A stretch of DNA of 11,464 bases from JAAYZQ01 sp041300865 (GCA_041300865.1 JBFYTF010000370.1:1-11464), one strand, 5' to 3'. Shown: positions 1 through 5,179, counted from the stretch's first letter. The notes: generated by a model from the letters alone, not told the origin. Made by a program: numbers and translations.

Positions 1-1
1 C

Positions 2-241
2 GAGACCCGCGTCGCGGAGGTCATGACCAGCCAGGTGGTCGGCGTGCGGCTCGACGACACCGTCGAGGAGTGCATGGCGCTCATGACCGACAAACGGATC
101 CGGCACCTGCCGGTGGTCGACAGCGGCGAGGTCACCGGCATCGTCTCCATCGGCGACGTGGTCAAGTCGATTATTTCGGAGCAGCAGTTCCTGATCGAGC
201 AGCTAGAGCTCTATATTACCGGCACACCACAGCGCAGGTAG
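2..241 (+). CDS. CBS-domain protein, 5' part outside window
   Basis: The reading frame is open from the first bases of the window to a TAG at 239-241, so only the last 79 residues are seen and the true start lies upstream. The visible part matches the second half of a CBS pair: a V-MTS-V start, then a DDTVEECMALMTDKRIRHLPVVD segment, a G-V-T-GIVSIGDVVK segment and a short helical tail (SEQQFLIEQLELYITG). CBS pairs (Bateman modules) usually bind adenine nucleotides and sense energy state. Proteins that are little more than a CBS pair are common and end with just this kind of tail. An ATG at 23 lies inside the domain and is not a credible start. No partner domain is visible, so the regulated target is unknown. 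A small hairpin follows the stop. Confidence 0.85.
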   Translation, partial: ETRVAEVMTSQVVGVRLDDTVEECMALMTDKRIRHLPVVDSGEVTGIVSIGDVVKSIISEQQFLIEQLELYITGTPQRR

Positions 242-242
242 G

Positions 243-258
243 CGGTTGCCTCCAACCG
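243..258 (+). other. Short hairpin just after the CBS gene
   Basis: CGGTTG (243-248), loop CCTC and CAACCG (253-258) form a perfect 6-bp stem one base after the CBS stop codon. No T-run follows, so it is not a typical intrinsic terminator. It may protect the 3' end or be chance in GC-rich DNA. Confidence 0.3.
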
Positions 259-421
259 GCCGCGCAGCCGGAGTAAGAGGAGCAGGAGCACGCCGATCGT
301 CAGATGCCGTGCCCGGCCCACGCACCGGGGAACGGCTGCATGCCCGGGCGCGGCAGCAGGCGCTGGGCACCCCCTCGTGGTCGTGTCTGGGCAGTGCCGT
401 CCGCCGCTGGCGGTCAGGAAG
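259..421. other. Non-coding stretch between converging genes
   Basis: This gap lies between the CBS gene (+) and the HTH gene (-), which converge. I see no credible gene: the frames open here are Arg/Pro/Ala-rich with no domain signal. CCGCC (401-405), loop GCT and GGCGG (409-413) form a small hairpin 8 bases downstream of the HTH gene's stop. It could help end that transcript but has no T-run. Confidence 0.5.
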
Positions 422-631
422 CTATTGCCCGCCGGCCGGCGCAGGCCGCTGTTGGCGCAACCAGAAGCTCAGATCAGCCTCGCTGATGCGCCAGCCGCGG
501 CCAACCTTGTAGGCCGGGAGATCCCCCTCTTTTATCCAGCGCCGGACCGTATACACGGAGACGCGCAAGAGACGGGACACCTCTTGCGGGGTTAAGAAGG
601 ACTGTGGCTCTGAAGACGTCGTCGTCAGCAT
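422..631 (-). CDS. Excisionase/MerR-like helix-turn-helix DNA-binding protein
   Basis: A 69-residue protein. Residues 11-60 form a winged HTH of the excisionase (Xis/BldC-like) type: FLTPQEVSRLL is the first helix, RVSVYTVRRWIKEGDLPA is the turn plus recognition helix, and YKVGRGWRISEADLSFWLRQ is the wing and last helix. Such proteins bind DNA, often as dimers or cooperative filaments. The name does not imply phage excision, and many stand-alone bacterial copies act as small regulators. The ATG start is supported by GGAGG at 638-642 (minus strand) with a 6-base spacer. The promoter has a TATACT -10 box and a 14-bp palindrome over the predicted start site, which suggests autoregulation. No integrase, att site or other phage gene is nearby. 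The Pro/Ala/Gly tail (63-69) is probably disordered. The specific target is unknown. Confidence 0.87.
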   Translation of the reverse strand: MLTTTSSEPQSFLTPQEVSRLLRVSVYTVRRWIKEGDLPAYKVGRGWRISEADLSFWLRQQRPAPAGGQ

Positions 632-664
632 TCTGGGCCTCCATCGGTGTCTGGACGCGGTAGT

Positions 665-678
665 TATGAGCGCTCATA
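665..678. promoter_or_regulatory. Perfect 14-bp palindrome, candidate operator
   Basis: TATGAGCGCTCATA is its own reverse complement. It is centred at 671/672, where transcription of the HTH gene should start, and touches the -10 box. A dimeric protein bound here would block initiation, so the HTH protein itself is the simplest candidate ligand. Confidence 0.5.
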
Positions 679-686
679 GTATAGCA
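678..686 (-). promoter_or_regulatory. Extended -10 promoter of the HTH gene
   Basis: Read on the minus strand this is TG-C-TATACT: a TG extension and a -10 hexamer (678-683) one base off TATAAT. No good -35 stands 16-18 bases upstream. A TTGTCA at 692-697 is only 8 bases away, too close. The predicted start is near 671, giving a leader of about 40 bases to the ATG at 631. Confidence 0.55.
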
Positions 687-706
687 CAGACTGACAAGGG
701 CGCCTA

Positions 707-722
707 TAGGACATTGGTCCTA
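707..722. repeat. Inverted repeat upstream of the HTH promoter
   Basis: TAGGAC (707-712), ATTG, GTCCTA (717-722): perfect 6-bp arms around a 4-base centre, about 25 bases upstream of the -10 box. It could be a second regulator site. Its sequence is unlike the palindrome at 665-678. Confidence 0.3.
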
Positions 723-803
723 GGGCGAAGGCTTACGGGCGCTTGCAAGACCGGCTCGCCGCCACAAAGCGCTGACCCGGACTTCAGAGATACGTGCCTT
801 GGA

Positions 804-895
804 CCGGCCCTCATCGTCGAAGGCCGGGCCCCGGCGGGCCCGGTGCGTGCTCCAGCCTCCGGTGGGGTAAGGGCCAGGCGCTAGAGCACGCGCCG
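804..895. repeat. Nested GC-rich inverted repeats in the 632-916 gap
   Basis: Three structures overlap. CCGGCC (804-809) pairs with GGCCGG (822-827). CCGGGCCC (824-831) pairs with GGGCCCGG (836-843) around a CGGC loop. A 12-base arm at 841-852 pairs with 884-895 with one G-T wobble and a 31-base loop. The first and second share 824-827 and the second and third share 841-843, so they compete. The stretch lies downstream of the YtxH-like gene (minus strand) and upstream of the HTH promoter. It probably ends or stabilises the riboflavin operon transcript, although no T-run follows any stem. The rest of the 632-916 gap shows no gene. Confidence 0.45.
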
Positions 896-916
896 GGAAC
901 TGCGAGCTGCCTGCCG

Positions 917-1132
917 TCAGGGGCTCGGCGGCTGCTTCGCGGCTTTAAAGTGATTCTCCAACTCGCGCTGCCGAGCCTCGGCAGCCTGCTGCCCTTGCTC
1001 CAGGGCGTACTCGATGTGCTCCTTGATGCGCCCACGCGTCGCTTCACCGCTGCGCGGCACGAAAAAGAGCATCACGCCCCCGCCGACGGCGGCTCCAGAA
1101 AGGAACCCGGCCAACATCCACAAAGCTTTCAT
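917..1132 (-). CDS. Small YtxH-like membrane protein
   Basis: A 71-residue protein. Residues 4-25 form a glycine-rich membrane segment (LWMLAGFLSGAAVGGGVMLFF), followed by PRSGEATRGRIKEHIEYALEQG and a charged amphipathic, probably coiled-coil helix to about residue 63. This is the pattern of the YtxH family (glycine-rich helix, P-x-SG-E-x-R, long helix), whose members are linked to general stress or envelope functions without a defined biochemical role. The ATG at 1132 is chosen because GGAGG (1139-1143) lies 6 bases upstream; a GTG at 1159 would add nine residues but has no ribosome-binding site. The gene starts 37 bases after the ATPase stop on the same strand, so it is probably the last gene of the riboflavin transporter transcript. 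Whether it works with the transporter is unknown. Confidence 0.78.
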   Translation of the reverse strand: MKALWMLAGFLSGAAVGGGVMLFFVPRSGEATRGRIKEHIEYALEQGQQAAEARQRELENHFKAAKQPPSP

Positions 1133-1169
1133 CGTTTTCCTCCACTCAAGATCGCCCACCCAGATGGCG

Positions 1170-1952
1170 TCAGCTTTCCTGGGCCTCCCGGATCACCTCA
1201 CGCACCCTGCGAGAGAGCGCGCCAAAGAACTCGGTGTACATGACCTCAAGCGTCCGTGGCCTTGGCAGATCGACCTGGACCTCAGCCCGGATCTGGCCGG
1301 GGCGCGCCGACATCACAAGGACACGGTCGGCCAGGAAGATAGCCTCCTGGAGGTCGTGCGTAACCATGACCGCCGTCACCCGCCGCGCCCGCCAGATACG
1401 CAGCAGTTCCAGGTTCATCTGCTCGCGGCTAAGGGCATCGAGGGCGCCAAAAGGCTCATCGAGGAGCAAAACCTCCGGCTCTGCCACCAGGGCGCGGGCT
1501 ATGGCTACGCGCTGGGCCATGCCCCCGGATAGCTGCCGGGGATAGAGATTGGCAAACCCCTGCAGGCCGACGAGGGTCAAGACGCTCTCCGCCCGGTTCA
1601 AGGCCTCCGCCCTGCTCGTGCCAACCACCTCCATGGGCAGAAGCACGTTGCGCAGCACCGTGCGCCAGGGCATGAGGTTCACGTTCTGGAAGACGTACGC
1701 CACCTGTCGCTGCGGCGACACCAGAGGCTCGCCGTCGAGCAAGACTGCACCCGCAGTGGGCGCCAGCAGCCCACCCAGGATGCGCAGCAGCGTGCTCTTC
1801 CCACAGCCAGAGGGCCCGACGATGGCCACAAACTCGCCGCCCCGCACCTCAAGGGAGACGTTTTCCAGGGCGGGCAGGTCTCCCTGCCCGCTGTGGTAGA
1901 TCTTGCCCAGACCCCGCGCTTCAAGCACGGGCTCGCCGTGATAATCGGACAC
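1170..1952 (-). CDS. ABC transporter ATP-binding protein, NitT/TauT type, for riboflavin import
   Basis: A 260-residue ATPase complete for the SsuB/TauB-like family. The Walker A motif GPSGCGKST is at 46-54, the Q-loop Gln at 89 (VFQN), the signature LSGGMAQR at 141-148, Walker B LLLDEP at 162-167, the D-loop GALD just after it, and the switch His at 199 (MVTHD). It should power import through the permease encoded two genes upstream. The GTG start (1950-1952) directly abuts the TAG of the substrate-binding protein gene with no gap, so translation is probably coupled; a GGAG about 9 bases upstream lies within the preceding gene. Subfamily motifs alone cannot give the substrate; riboflavin is inferred from the FMN riboswitch that leads the operon. 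All catalytic residues are present, so the transporter has its own ATPase. Confidence 0.93.
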   Translation of the reverse strand: MSDYHGEPVLEARGLGKIYHSGQGDLPALENVSLEVRGGEFVAIVGPSGCGKSTLLRILGGLLAPTAGAVLLDGEPLVSPQRQVAYVFQNVNLMPWRTVLRNVLLPMEVVGTSRAEALNRAESVLTLVGLQGFANLYPRQLSGGMAQRVAIARALVAEPEVLLLDEPFGALDALSREQMNLELLRIWRARRVTAVMVTHDLQEAIFLADRVLVMSARPGQIRAEVQVDLPRPRTLEVMYTEFFGALSRRVREVIREAQES

Positions 1953-2966
1953 CTATGGCAGCTCCACCCGGTCAACGAAGTCGTTGCTGTACATCTCCTC
2001 GATGTCTGACCCCGGGATTAGGAGCCCCATGCTCTCCATGATCTCCTGCGAAGCCACCCAGTCCTCGGGGCTCGAGCTCCCGAGCTGCCCACTGTCTGCC
2101 TTCCAGAACTCCAGCGACTCGGCCAGGATTGCGCGGTTCACGGCCTCCGTGGCTGCATCGCCGGCGAGCTCGGGCACATATTCCTCGGAGATCTCGAACG
2201 CCTCGTCGGGATTCTCCAGAGTGTAGGCCAGTCCACGCAAGGCCGCCCGCACCATGCCCTCCACGAGCTCGGGCCGCTCGGCAGCCGTCTCGTCGTTGGT
2301 GATCAGCCCATTCGACACCAGGTTGATGTAGTCTGCCACATAGATGACGTCGATCGCCTCTCCACCGACCTCCAGCTGCACCGGCTCGTTCATGGCATAG
2401 CAGATGGCAGCCTCGACCTGTTCCTCGGTCAGCGCCGCCACCTGTGTGTAGCCGATGGATACGAGCTCCACGTCCTGTTCGTTCAAGCCGGTGGCATCCA
2501 GGAGCGCGCGCCAACCGATGTAGCTGGCGCCGAACGTAACCGGCGTGCCAACCAACCGGCCGCGCAAGTCGGCCGGCTGCTCAATGCCGGCGTCGTCGAG
2601 GGAGACAACGCAGACCGGAAAGCGCCGGTACCAGTTCAGGATATACTGCACCGGTAGTCCCTGGCTGCGGGCCAGGATTACCTGGTCTCCGCTGGCGATG
2701 GCAAAGCTGAGCTCGCCGCTGCCCACGAGCTTTAACAGGTCGGTCTCCCAGCCATAGTCGAACTCGATCTGGATGCCCTCGTCCGCGAAATAGCCCTTTT
2801 CTACAGCTACATAGAAGGGTGCGAACTGGATGTTGGGGATAAAGCCCATAGCCAGCTTGACCGTCTCTGTCTCTGTCTCTCCGACCGGCGCCGGCCCGCA
2901 GGCGGCGACGACGAGGCTGACCAGACACAGGGTCACGACGCTCCACATTGCGCGTTTCTTTTTCAC
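1953..2966 (-). CDS. ribY: Riboflavin-binding lipoprotein of ABC importer (NMT1/THI5-like, RibY type)
   Basis: A 337-residue lipoprotein. The N-terminus is KKKR, a hydrophobic run (MWSVVTLCLVSLVV) and a lipobox VAAC with Cys23 as the lipidated residue. The mature part is an NMT1/THI5-like periplasmic-binding fold: MGFIPNIQFAPFYVAVEKGYFADEGI at 40-65, then a glycine- and serine-rich first lobe (VGSGELSFAIASGDQV, 81-96). This family carries taurine, nitrate, thiamine-precursor and riboflavin binders. Riboflavin is inferred from the FMN aptamer upstream. The start is the GTG at 2964-2966: GGAGG (2972-2976) sits 5 bases upstream and a signal peptide follows at once. An in-frame ATG at 3068 would put 34 polar residues before the signal peptide and is rejected. 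A GTCTCT repeat encodes the Thr-Glu linker after the lipid anchor. Confidence 0.85.
   Translation of the reverse strand: MKKKRAMWSVVTLCLVSLVVAACGPAPVGETETETVKLAMGFIPNIQFAPFYVAVEKGYFADEGIQIEFDYGWETDLLKLVGSGELSFAIASGDQVILARSQGLPVQYILNWYRRFPVCVVSLDDAGIEQPADLRGRLVGTPVTFGASYIGWRALLDATGLNEQDVELVSIGYTQVAALTEEQVEAAICYAMNEPVQLEVGGEAIDVIYVADYINLVSNGLITNDETAAERPELVEGMVRAALRGLAYTLENPDEAFEISEEYVPELAGDAATEAVNRAILAESLEFWKADSGQLGSSSPEDWVASQEIMESMGLLIPGSDIEEMYSNDFVDRVELP
2863..2880. repeat. Three tandem GTCTCT hexamers in ribY
   Basis: GTCTCT occurs three times in a row, in frame, and encodes the alternating Glu-Thr linker (GETETETVK, about residues 29-37) between the lipid anchor and the binding domain. Slippage by one unit would change linker length by two residues without a frameshift. 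Confidence 0.7.
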
Positions 2967-3098
2967 GTCATCCTCCAAGTCCCGGTGCTTCCCATTCGAC
3001 CCCTGGCTGGGTCGCCTACACAGCGGCCAAAGGCCGAAACGATCTGGCGCGACTCGGCGTCCGGACACAGGGCCGGGGCCGGAGAGTGCTTCAAGCTT
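2967..3098 (-). other. 132-base gap between permease and binding-protein genes, with two hairpins
   Basis: The gap is unusually long for an operon whose next junction has zero spacing. It holds CGGCC-AAA-GGCCG (3024-3036) and CGACCC, CTGGCT loop, GGGTCG (2997-3014). Neither stem is followed by a T-run in the direction of transcription, so they do not look like terminators. They may be processing or stabilising elements that set the binding protein level apart from the permease. I see no clear internal promoter. Confidence 0.4.
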
Positions 3099-3938
3099 CT
3101 AGCTACCTTTCTTCCAGCGCAGGAGCACGGCTTCTATGGCCGAGACGGTGCCATAAAGGCCCAAGGCGATGGTCATGAGCACAAAGAGCGACACAAACAT
3201 CAGGGGTGTGTCGAACAGCCCGCGGTTGGCCAGGTTTACCAGGAAACCCAAGCCGCGGTCCGACTGAGCGAACTCGCCGACCACAGCGCCGATGACCGAC
3301 AGCGTGACCCCCACCTTCAGCCCACCGAGGAGCACAGGCAGCGCCCACGGGACCTCCAGGTAGCGAAAGATCTGCCAGCGGCTGGCCCGCAGTGAGCGCA
3401 TGAGGTCCATCAAGTCTTCCTCCACGGAGCGCAGGCCGACGATGGTCGTGATCAAGACCGGAAAGAAGACGGTCAGGGCACTGACGAGCACCTTGGAGAG
3501 CAACCCAAAGCCAAACCAGACGATGAGCAGTGGTGCCAGGGCCACGATGGGCACCGACTGGCTGGCGACGATGTAGGGCGATAGGAAACGCTCGACAAGG
3601 GGCGACTTGGCAAGCAGGTAGCCCAGGACCGTGGCACTGATGATGCCCAAGGCCAGGCCGCCCATGATCTCCAAAAGGGTGACCGAGGTGTGGTACCAGA
3701 GAGTGCCGTCGCCGGCGACCTTCAAGAAGCGGGCCCACACCTGCGCCGGGGATGGCAAGATGTAGCTTGAGTAGCCGCCGACGCGGGCCACGAGCGACCA
3801 GAGGCCAATCAGGACGACCATGGCCACCGGCACAAGCAGCACCTCCAGTCGCCAGCCGAAAGAGCGCAGCCCGGCCAAGAGCCCTCGCCAGCCCTGGGCC
3901 CTCTTCTTGCCCGCCCTGCCTGAAAGTTGGCTCACCAT
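3099..3938 (-). CDS. ribX: Riboflavin ABC importer permease (RibX type, TauC/SsuC family)
   Basis: An integral membrane protein of 279 residues with a BPD-type permease fold. Hydrophobic segments lie near 33-51, 88-108, 127-145, 150-168, 200-222 and 247-270. The EAA-like cytoplasmic loop (MRSLRASRWQIFRYLEVPWALP, about 180-201) contacts the ATPase. The YILPSPAQVW motif at 59-68 is typical of NitT/TauT permeases. It is the first gene after the FMN riboswitch and terminator. The ATG at 3936-3938 is the first start after the terminator, but GGAGG (3939-3943) touches it with no spacer. The adjacent GTG at 3933-3935 has a 3-base spacer and may be the real start. The frame continues upstream to 4250, but that part is riboswitch and terminator sequence and is not translated. 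Confidence 0.87.
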   Translation of the reverse strand: MVSQLSGRAGKKRAQGWRGLLAGLRSFGWRLEVLLVPVAMVVLIGLWSLVARVGGYSSYILPSPAQVWARFLKVAGDGTLWYHTSVTLLEIMGGLALGIISATVLGYLLAKSPLVERFLSPYIVASQSVPIVALAPLLIVWFGFGLLSKVLVSALTVFFPVLITTIVGLRSVEEDLMDLMRSLRASRWQIFRYLEVPWALPVLLGGLKVGVTLSVIGAVVGEFAQSDRGLGFLVNLANRGLFDTPLMFVSLFVLMTIALGLYGTVSAIEAVLLRWKKGS

Positions 3939-3950
3939 CCTCCCCGCCAC

Positions 3951-3985
3951 AACAAAAAGCCCCCAAGCACTCGCGCCTTCGGGGC
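3951..3985 (-). terminator. Intrinsic terminator, expression platform of the FMN riboswitch
   Basis: On the minus strand GCCCC (3985-3981) pairs with GGGGC (3963-3959), with AAG/CTT inside the loop extending the stem. A run of five T (3958-3954) then GTT follows. It sits between the aptamer and the permease ribosome-binding site. Its left arm, GCCCCGAAGG (3976-3985), is the exact complement of a stretch at the 5' edge of the aptamer (4209-4218), so it can be captured in an antiterminator. Confidence 0.85.
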
Positions 3986-3995
3986 ATTCACGCAC

Positions 3996-4014
3996 GCGCA
4001 ACCGCTTGTTGCGC
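3996..4014 (-). other. Hairpin between aptamer and terminator
   Basis: GCGCAAC (3996-4002), a 5-base loop and GTTGCGC (4008-4014) form a perfect 7-bp stem between the aptamer's last base and the terminator. It would shorten the physical distance between the two halves of the switch and could act as a pause site. Confidence 0.5.
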
Positions 4015-4026
4015 CACGTGCCAACC

Positions 4027-4219
4027 ACCTTCTTCCATCCGGACTGTACCGTCGGCTCCGGCTTTGCACCGGATCTGTACGCTTTGCCAGGCAGAGCCTG
4101 GGGCGAACTCGCGGGCTTGGCCACCCAGGTCGCAGCTTCGCAAACCGCCTGCGGCGTGTCCCAGGCTGACCTTACCGCCGGTCGGGAATCGGCGCTATGC
4201 CTCACCCTGCCCCGAAGGT
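4027..4219 (-). ncRNA. FMN riboswitch aptamer (RFN element)
   Basis: Read on the minus strand, the conserved RFN blocks appear in order: GGGGCAGGGTG (4213-4203), TTCCCGACCGGCGGTA (4188-4173), AGCCCGCGAG (4117-4108), the GGTGCAAAGCCGGAGCCGACGGT block (about 4070-4048) and CAGTCCGGATGGAAGAAGG (4046-4028). P1 closes by ACCTTC (4219-4214) with GAAGGT (4032-4027). A variable hairpin CCAGGC/GCCTGG (4087-4101) lies between the third and fourth blocks. The P3 arm (about 4118-4172) is longer than in textbook examples, which makes the aptamer about 193 bases. The family binds flavin mononucleotide and turns genes off when FMN is plentiful. Here it leads a transporter operon rather than riboflavin biosynthesis genes. 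Identification is by motif and is firm. Confidence 0.96.
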
Positions 4220-4238
4220 CCTTCCGTTGACCGCGGGC

Positions 4239-4267
4239 ATTATACCTCAAGGTGTGTCAATTGGCAA
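4239..4267 (-). promoter_or_regulatory. Promoter of the riboflavin transporter operon
   Basis: On the minus strand, -35 TTGCCA (4262-4267, one base off consensus), a 17-base spacer and a perfect -10 TATAAT (4239-4244). The start should be near 4232, about 13 bases before the aptamer's P1, as expected for a riboswitch leader. A TTGACA inside the spacer is only 10 bases from the -10 and is not the -35. Confidence 0.85.
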
Positions 4268-4313
4268 CTTTTACCCGGTGCCCGGATGAGGTAGCCGCCG
4301 CGCGCTCCTGCCA

Positions 4314-4342
4314 TTGACACGGCCCGGCAGTGGTGGTATAGT
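4314..4342 (+). promoter_or_regulatory. Promoter of the SRPBCC gene
   Basis: Perfect -35 TTGACA (4314-4319), a 17-base spacer and -10 TATAGT (4337-4342, one base off). The start should be near 4349, so the start codon must lie downstream of that. It stands back to back with the riboflavin operon promoter; the two -35 boxes are 46 bases apart. Confidence 0.87.
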
Positions 4343-4403
4343 TGCGCATCAGACGGCCAGCAGCAAGGGCCGAAACTGCACCGACGATTGGAGACTGAAC
4401 GAC

Positions 4404-5054
4404 ATGAGTCTGAGAACCTGGACCAGAGCACTCGCCGCGCTGGCCACTCTCGCCGCAGCAGGCGCGGCGGTCTATGTCCGCTTTGTCTTGCCCTGGCATA
4501 CCCGCTGGGGTGCCAGGGATGAAGAGGTCCGCACGCCTCTGCCGGGGGACGGCATCGCGCCGTCGCCCAGCATGGCCTCCACGCGGGCCATTTCGATAGA
4601 GGCCCCGCCCGAAGCAGTGTGGCGCTGGCTGGTCCAGATCGGGCAAGGGCGTGGCGGCTTGTTCAGCTACGACTGGCTCGAAAACCTCGTGGGCTCGGAT
4701 ATTCACACCCTGCGCGAGATCCGTCCCGAGCTCCAACAGCTGGCACCGGGCGACGAGATCCGCATGGGGCCGGAAGGCTACCCCTTCTTTCGCGTCGTCA
4801 GCGTGGAGCCGGGACAGGCGTTGGTGCTCCAGGCAGCAGATCCCCAGACCGGTGTGGCGGCGCCGGCGAGCTGGGCCTTTGTCCTGCTGCCGGAAGCCGG
4901 GGGCCACACACGGTTGGTGTCGCGGCAGCGCAACCAGTTCGCCCCGACCGCGGCAAACGTGGTGATGTGGCGGGTGCTCACCGAGCCGGCCAGCTTTGTC
5001 ATGGAGCAAAAGATGCTGCGCACGCTGAAAACCCTTGCGGAGGGGCGTGTGTAA
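4404..5054 (+). CDS. SRPBCC-family protein with N-terminal membrane anchor
   Basis: A 216-residue protein. Residues 7-30 form a hydrophobic anchor (ALAALATLAAAGAAVYVRFVLP). From about 40 on it follows a well-known SRPBCC subfamily: LPGDGIAPSPSMASTRAISIEAPPEAVWRWLVQIGQGRGGLFSYDWLENLVG at 46-97, then IRPELQQLAPGDEIRMGPEG (106-125) and a VVSVEPGQALVL strand. The SRPBCC (Bet v1-like) fold holds a deep hydrophobic pocket for lipids or other small ligands; the ligand here is unknown. The ATG at 4404 is used because an in-frame ATG at 4314 would overlap the -35 box of the gene's own promoter. GGAG (4390-4393) lies 10 bases upstream. It diverges from the riboflavin operon, but nothing in the sequence ties it to flavin. 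The gene seems to be alone on its transcript. Confidence 0.85.
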   Translation: MSLRTWTRALAALATLAAAGAAVYVRFVLPWHTRWGARDEEVRTPLPGDGIAPSPSMASTRAISIEAPPEAVWRWLVQIGQGRGGLFSYDWLENLVGSDIHTLREIRPELQQLAPGDEIRMGPEGYPFFRVVSVEPGQALVLQAADPQTGVAAPASWAFVLLPEAGGHTRLVSRQRNQFAPTAANVVMWRVLTEPASFVMEQKMLRTLKTLAEGRV

Positions 5055-5173
5055 CTGAGCAGGGCCCGCGGCCTGCGATGTTGGGCCACAAGCCCTAACA
5101 CAGCCCGCCTGGGTGTTGCTCGGCTGCGGCCCCGGGAGGTTGGCGGCAACTGGCGCTGAGCCGCGGTCTGTGG
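5055..5173 (+). other. Gap between SRPBCC gene and mutL promoter
   Basis: Just after the SRPBCC stop, GCAGG (5059-5063) and CCTGC (5072-5076) form a hairpin that can extend with one bulge. GGGC (5083-5086) and GCCC (5092-5095) form a second small one. Neither has a T-run. They may end or protect the SRPBCC transcript. I see no gene in the gap. Confidence 0.35.
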
Positions 5174-5179
5174 TACAAT
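5171..5179 (+). promoter_or_regulatory. Extended -10 promoter of mutL
   Basis: TG-G-TACAAT: a TG extension and a -10 hexamer (5174-5179) one base off consensus, about 30 bases before the mutL start. The -35 region is poor (around 5150-5156). The predicted start is near 5186. Confidence 0.55.

Noticed and set aside
246..512. Possible small plus-strand gene after the CBS gene
   Set aside because: The frame overlaps the HTH gene antisense, is rich in Arg, Pro and Ala and has no ribosome-binding site or domain.
422..631. Excisionase-like gene as a sign of a prophage or integrative element
   Set aside because: No integrase, att repeats, tRNA or phage gene is visible; such HTH proteins are common as stand-alone regulators.
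2967..3068. Upstream extension of the binding-protein frame to 3068
   Set aside because: It would bury the lipoprotein signal peptide behind 34 polar residues; the GTG at 2966 has a strong ribosome-binding site and precedes the signal directly.
4027..4219. TPP riboswitch, since the binding protein is THI5-like
   Set aside because: The conserved blocks are those of the RFN element in the right order; the TPP core motifs are absent.
3939..4250. Upstream extension of the permease frame to an ATG at 4250
   Set aside because: The stretch is FMN aptamer and terminator; the predicted transcript starts near 4232, so that ATG would not be in the mRNA.
4245..4260. TTGACA as the -35 of the riboflavin operon
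   Set aside because: It is only 10 bases from the TATAAT box; the TTGCCA with a 17-base spacer fits instead.
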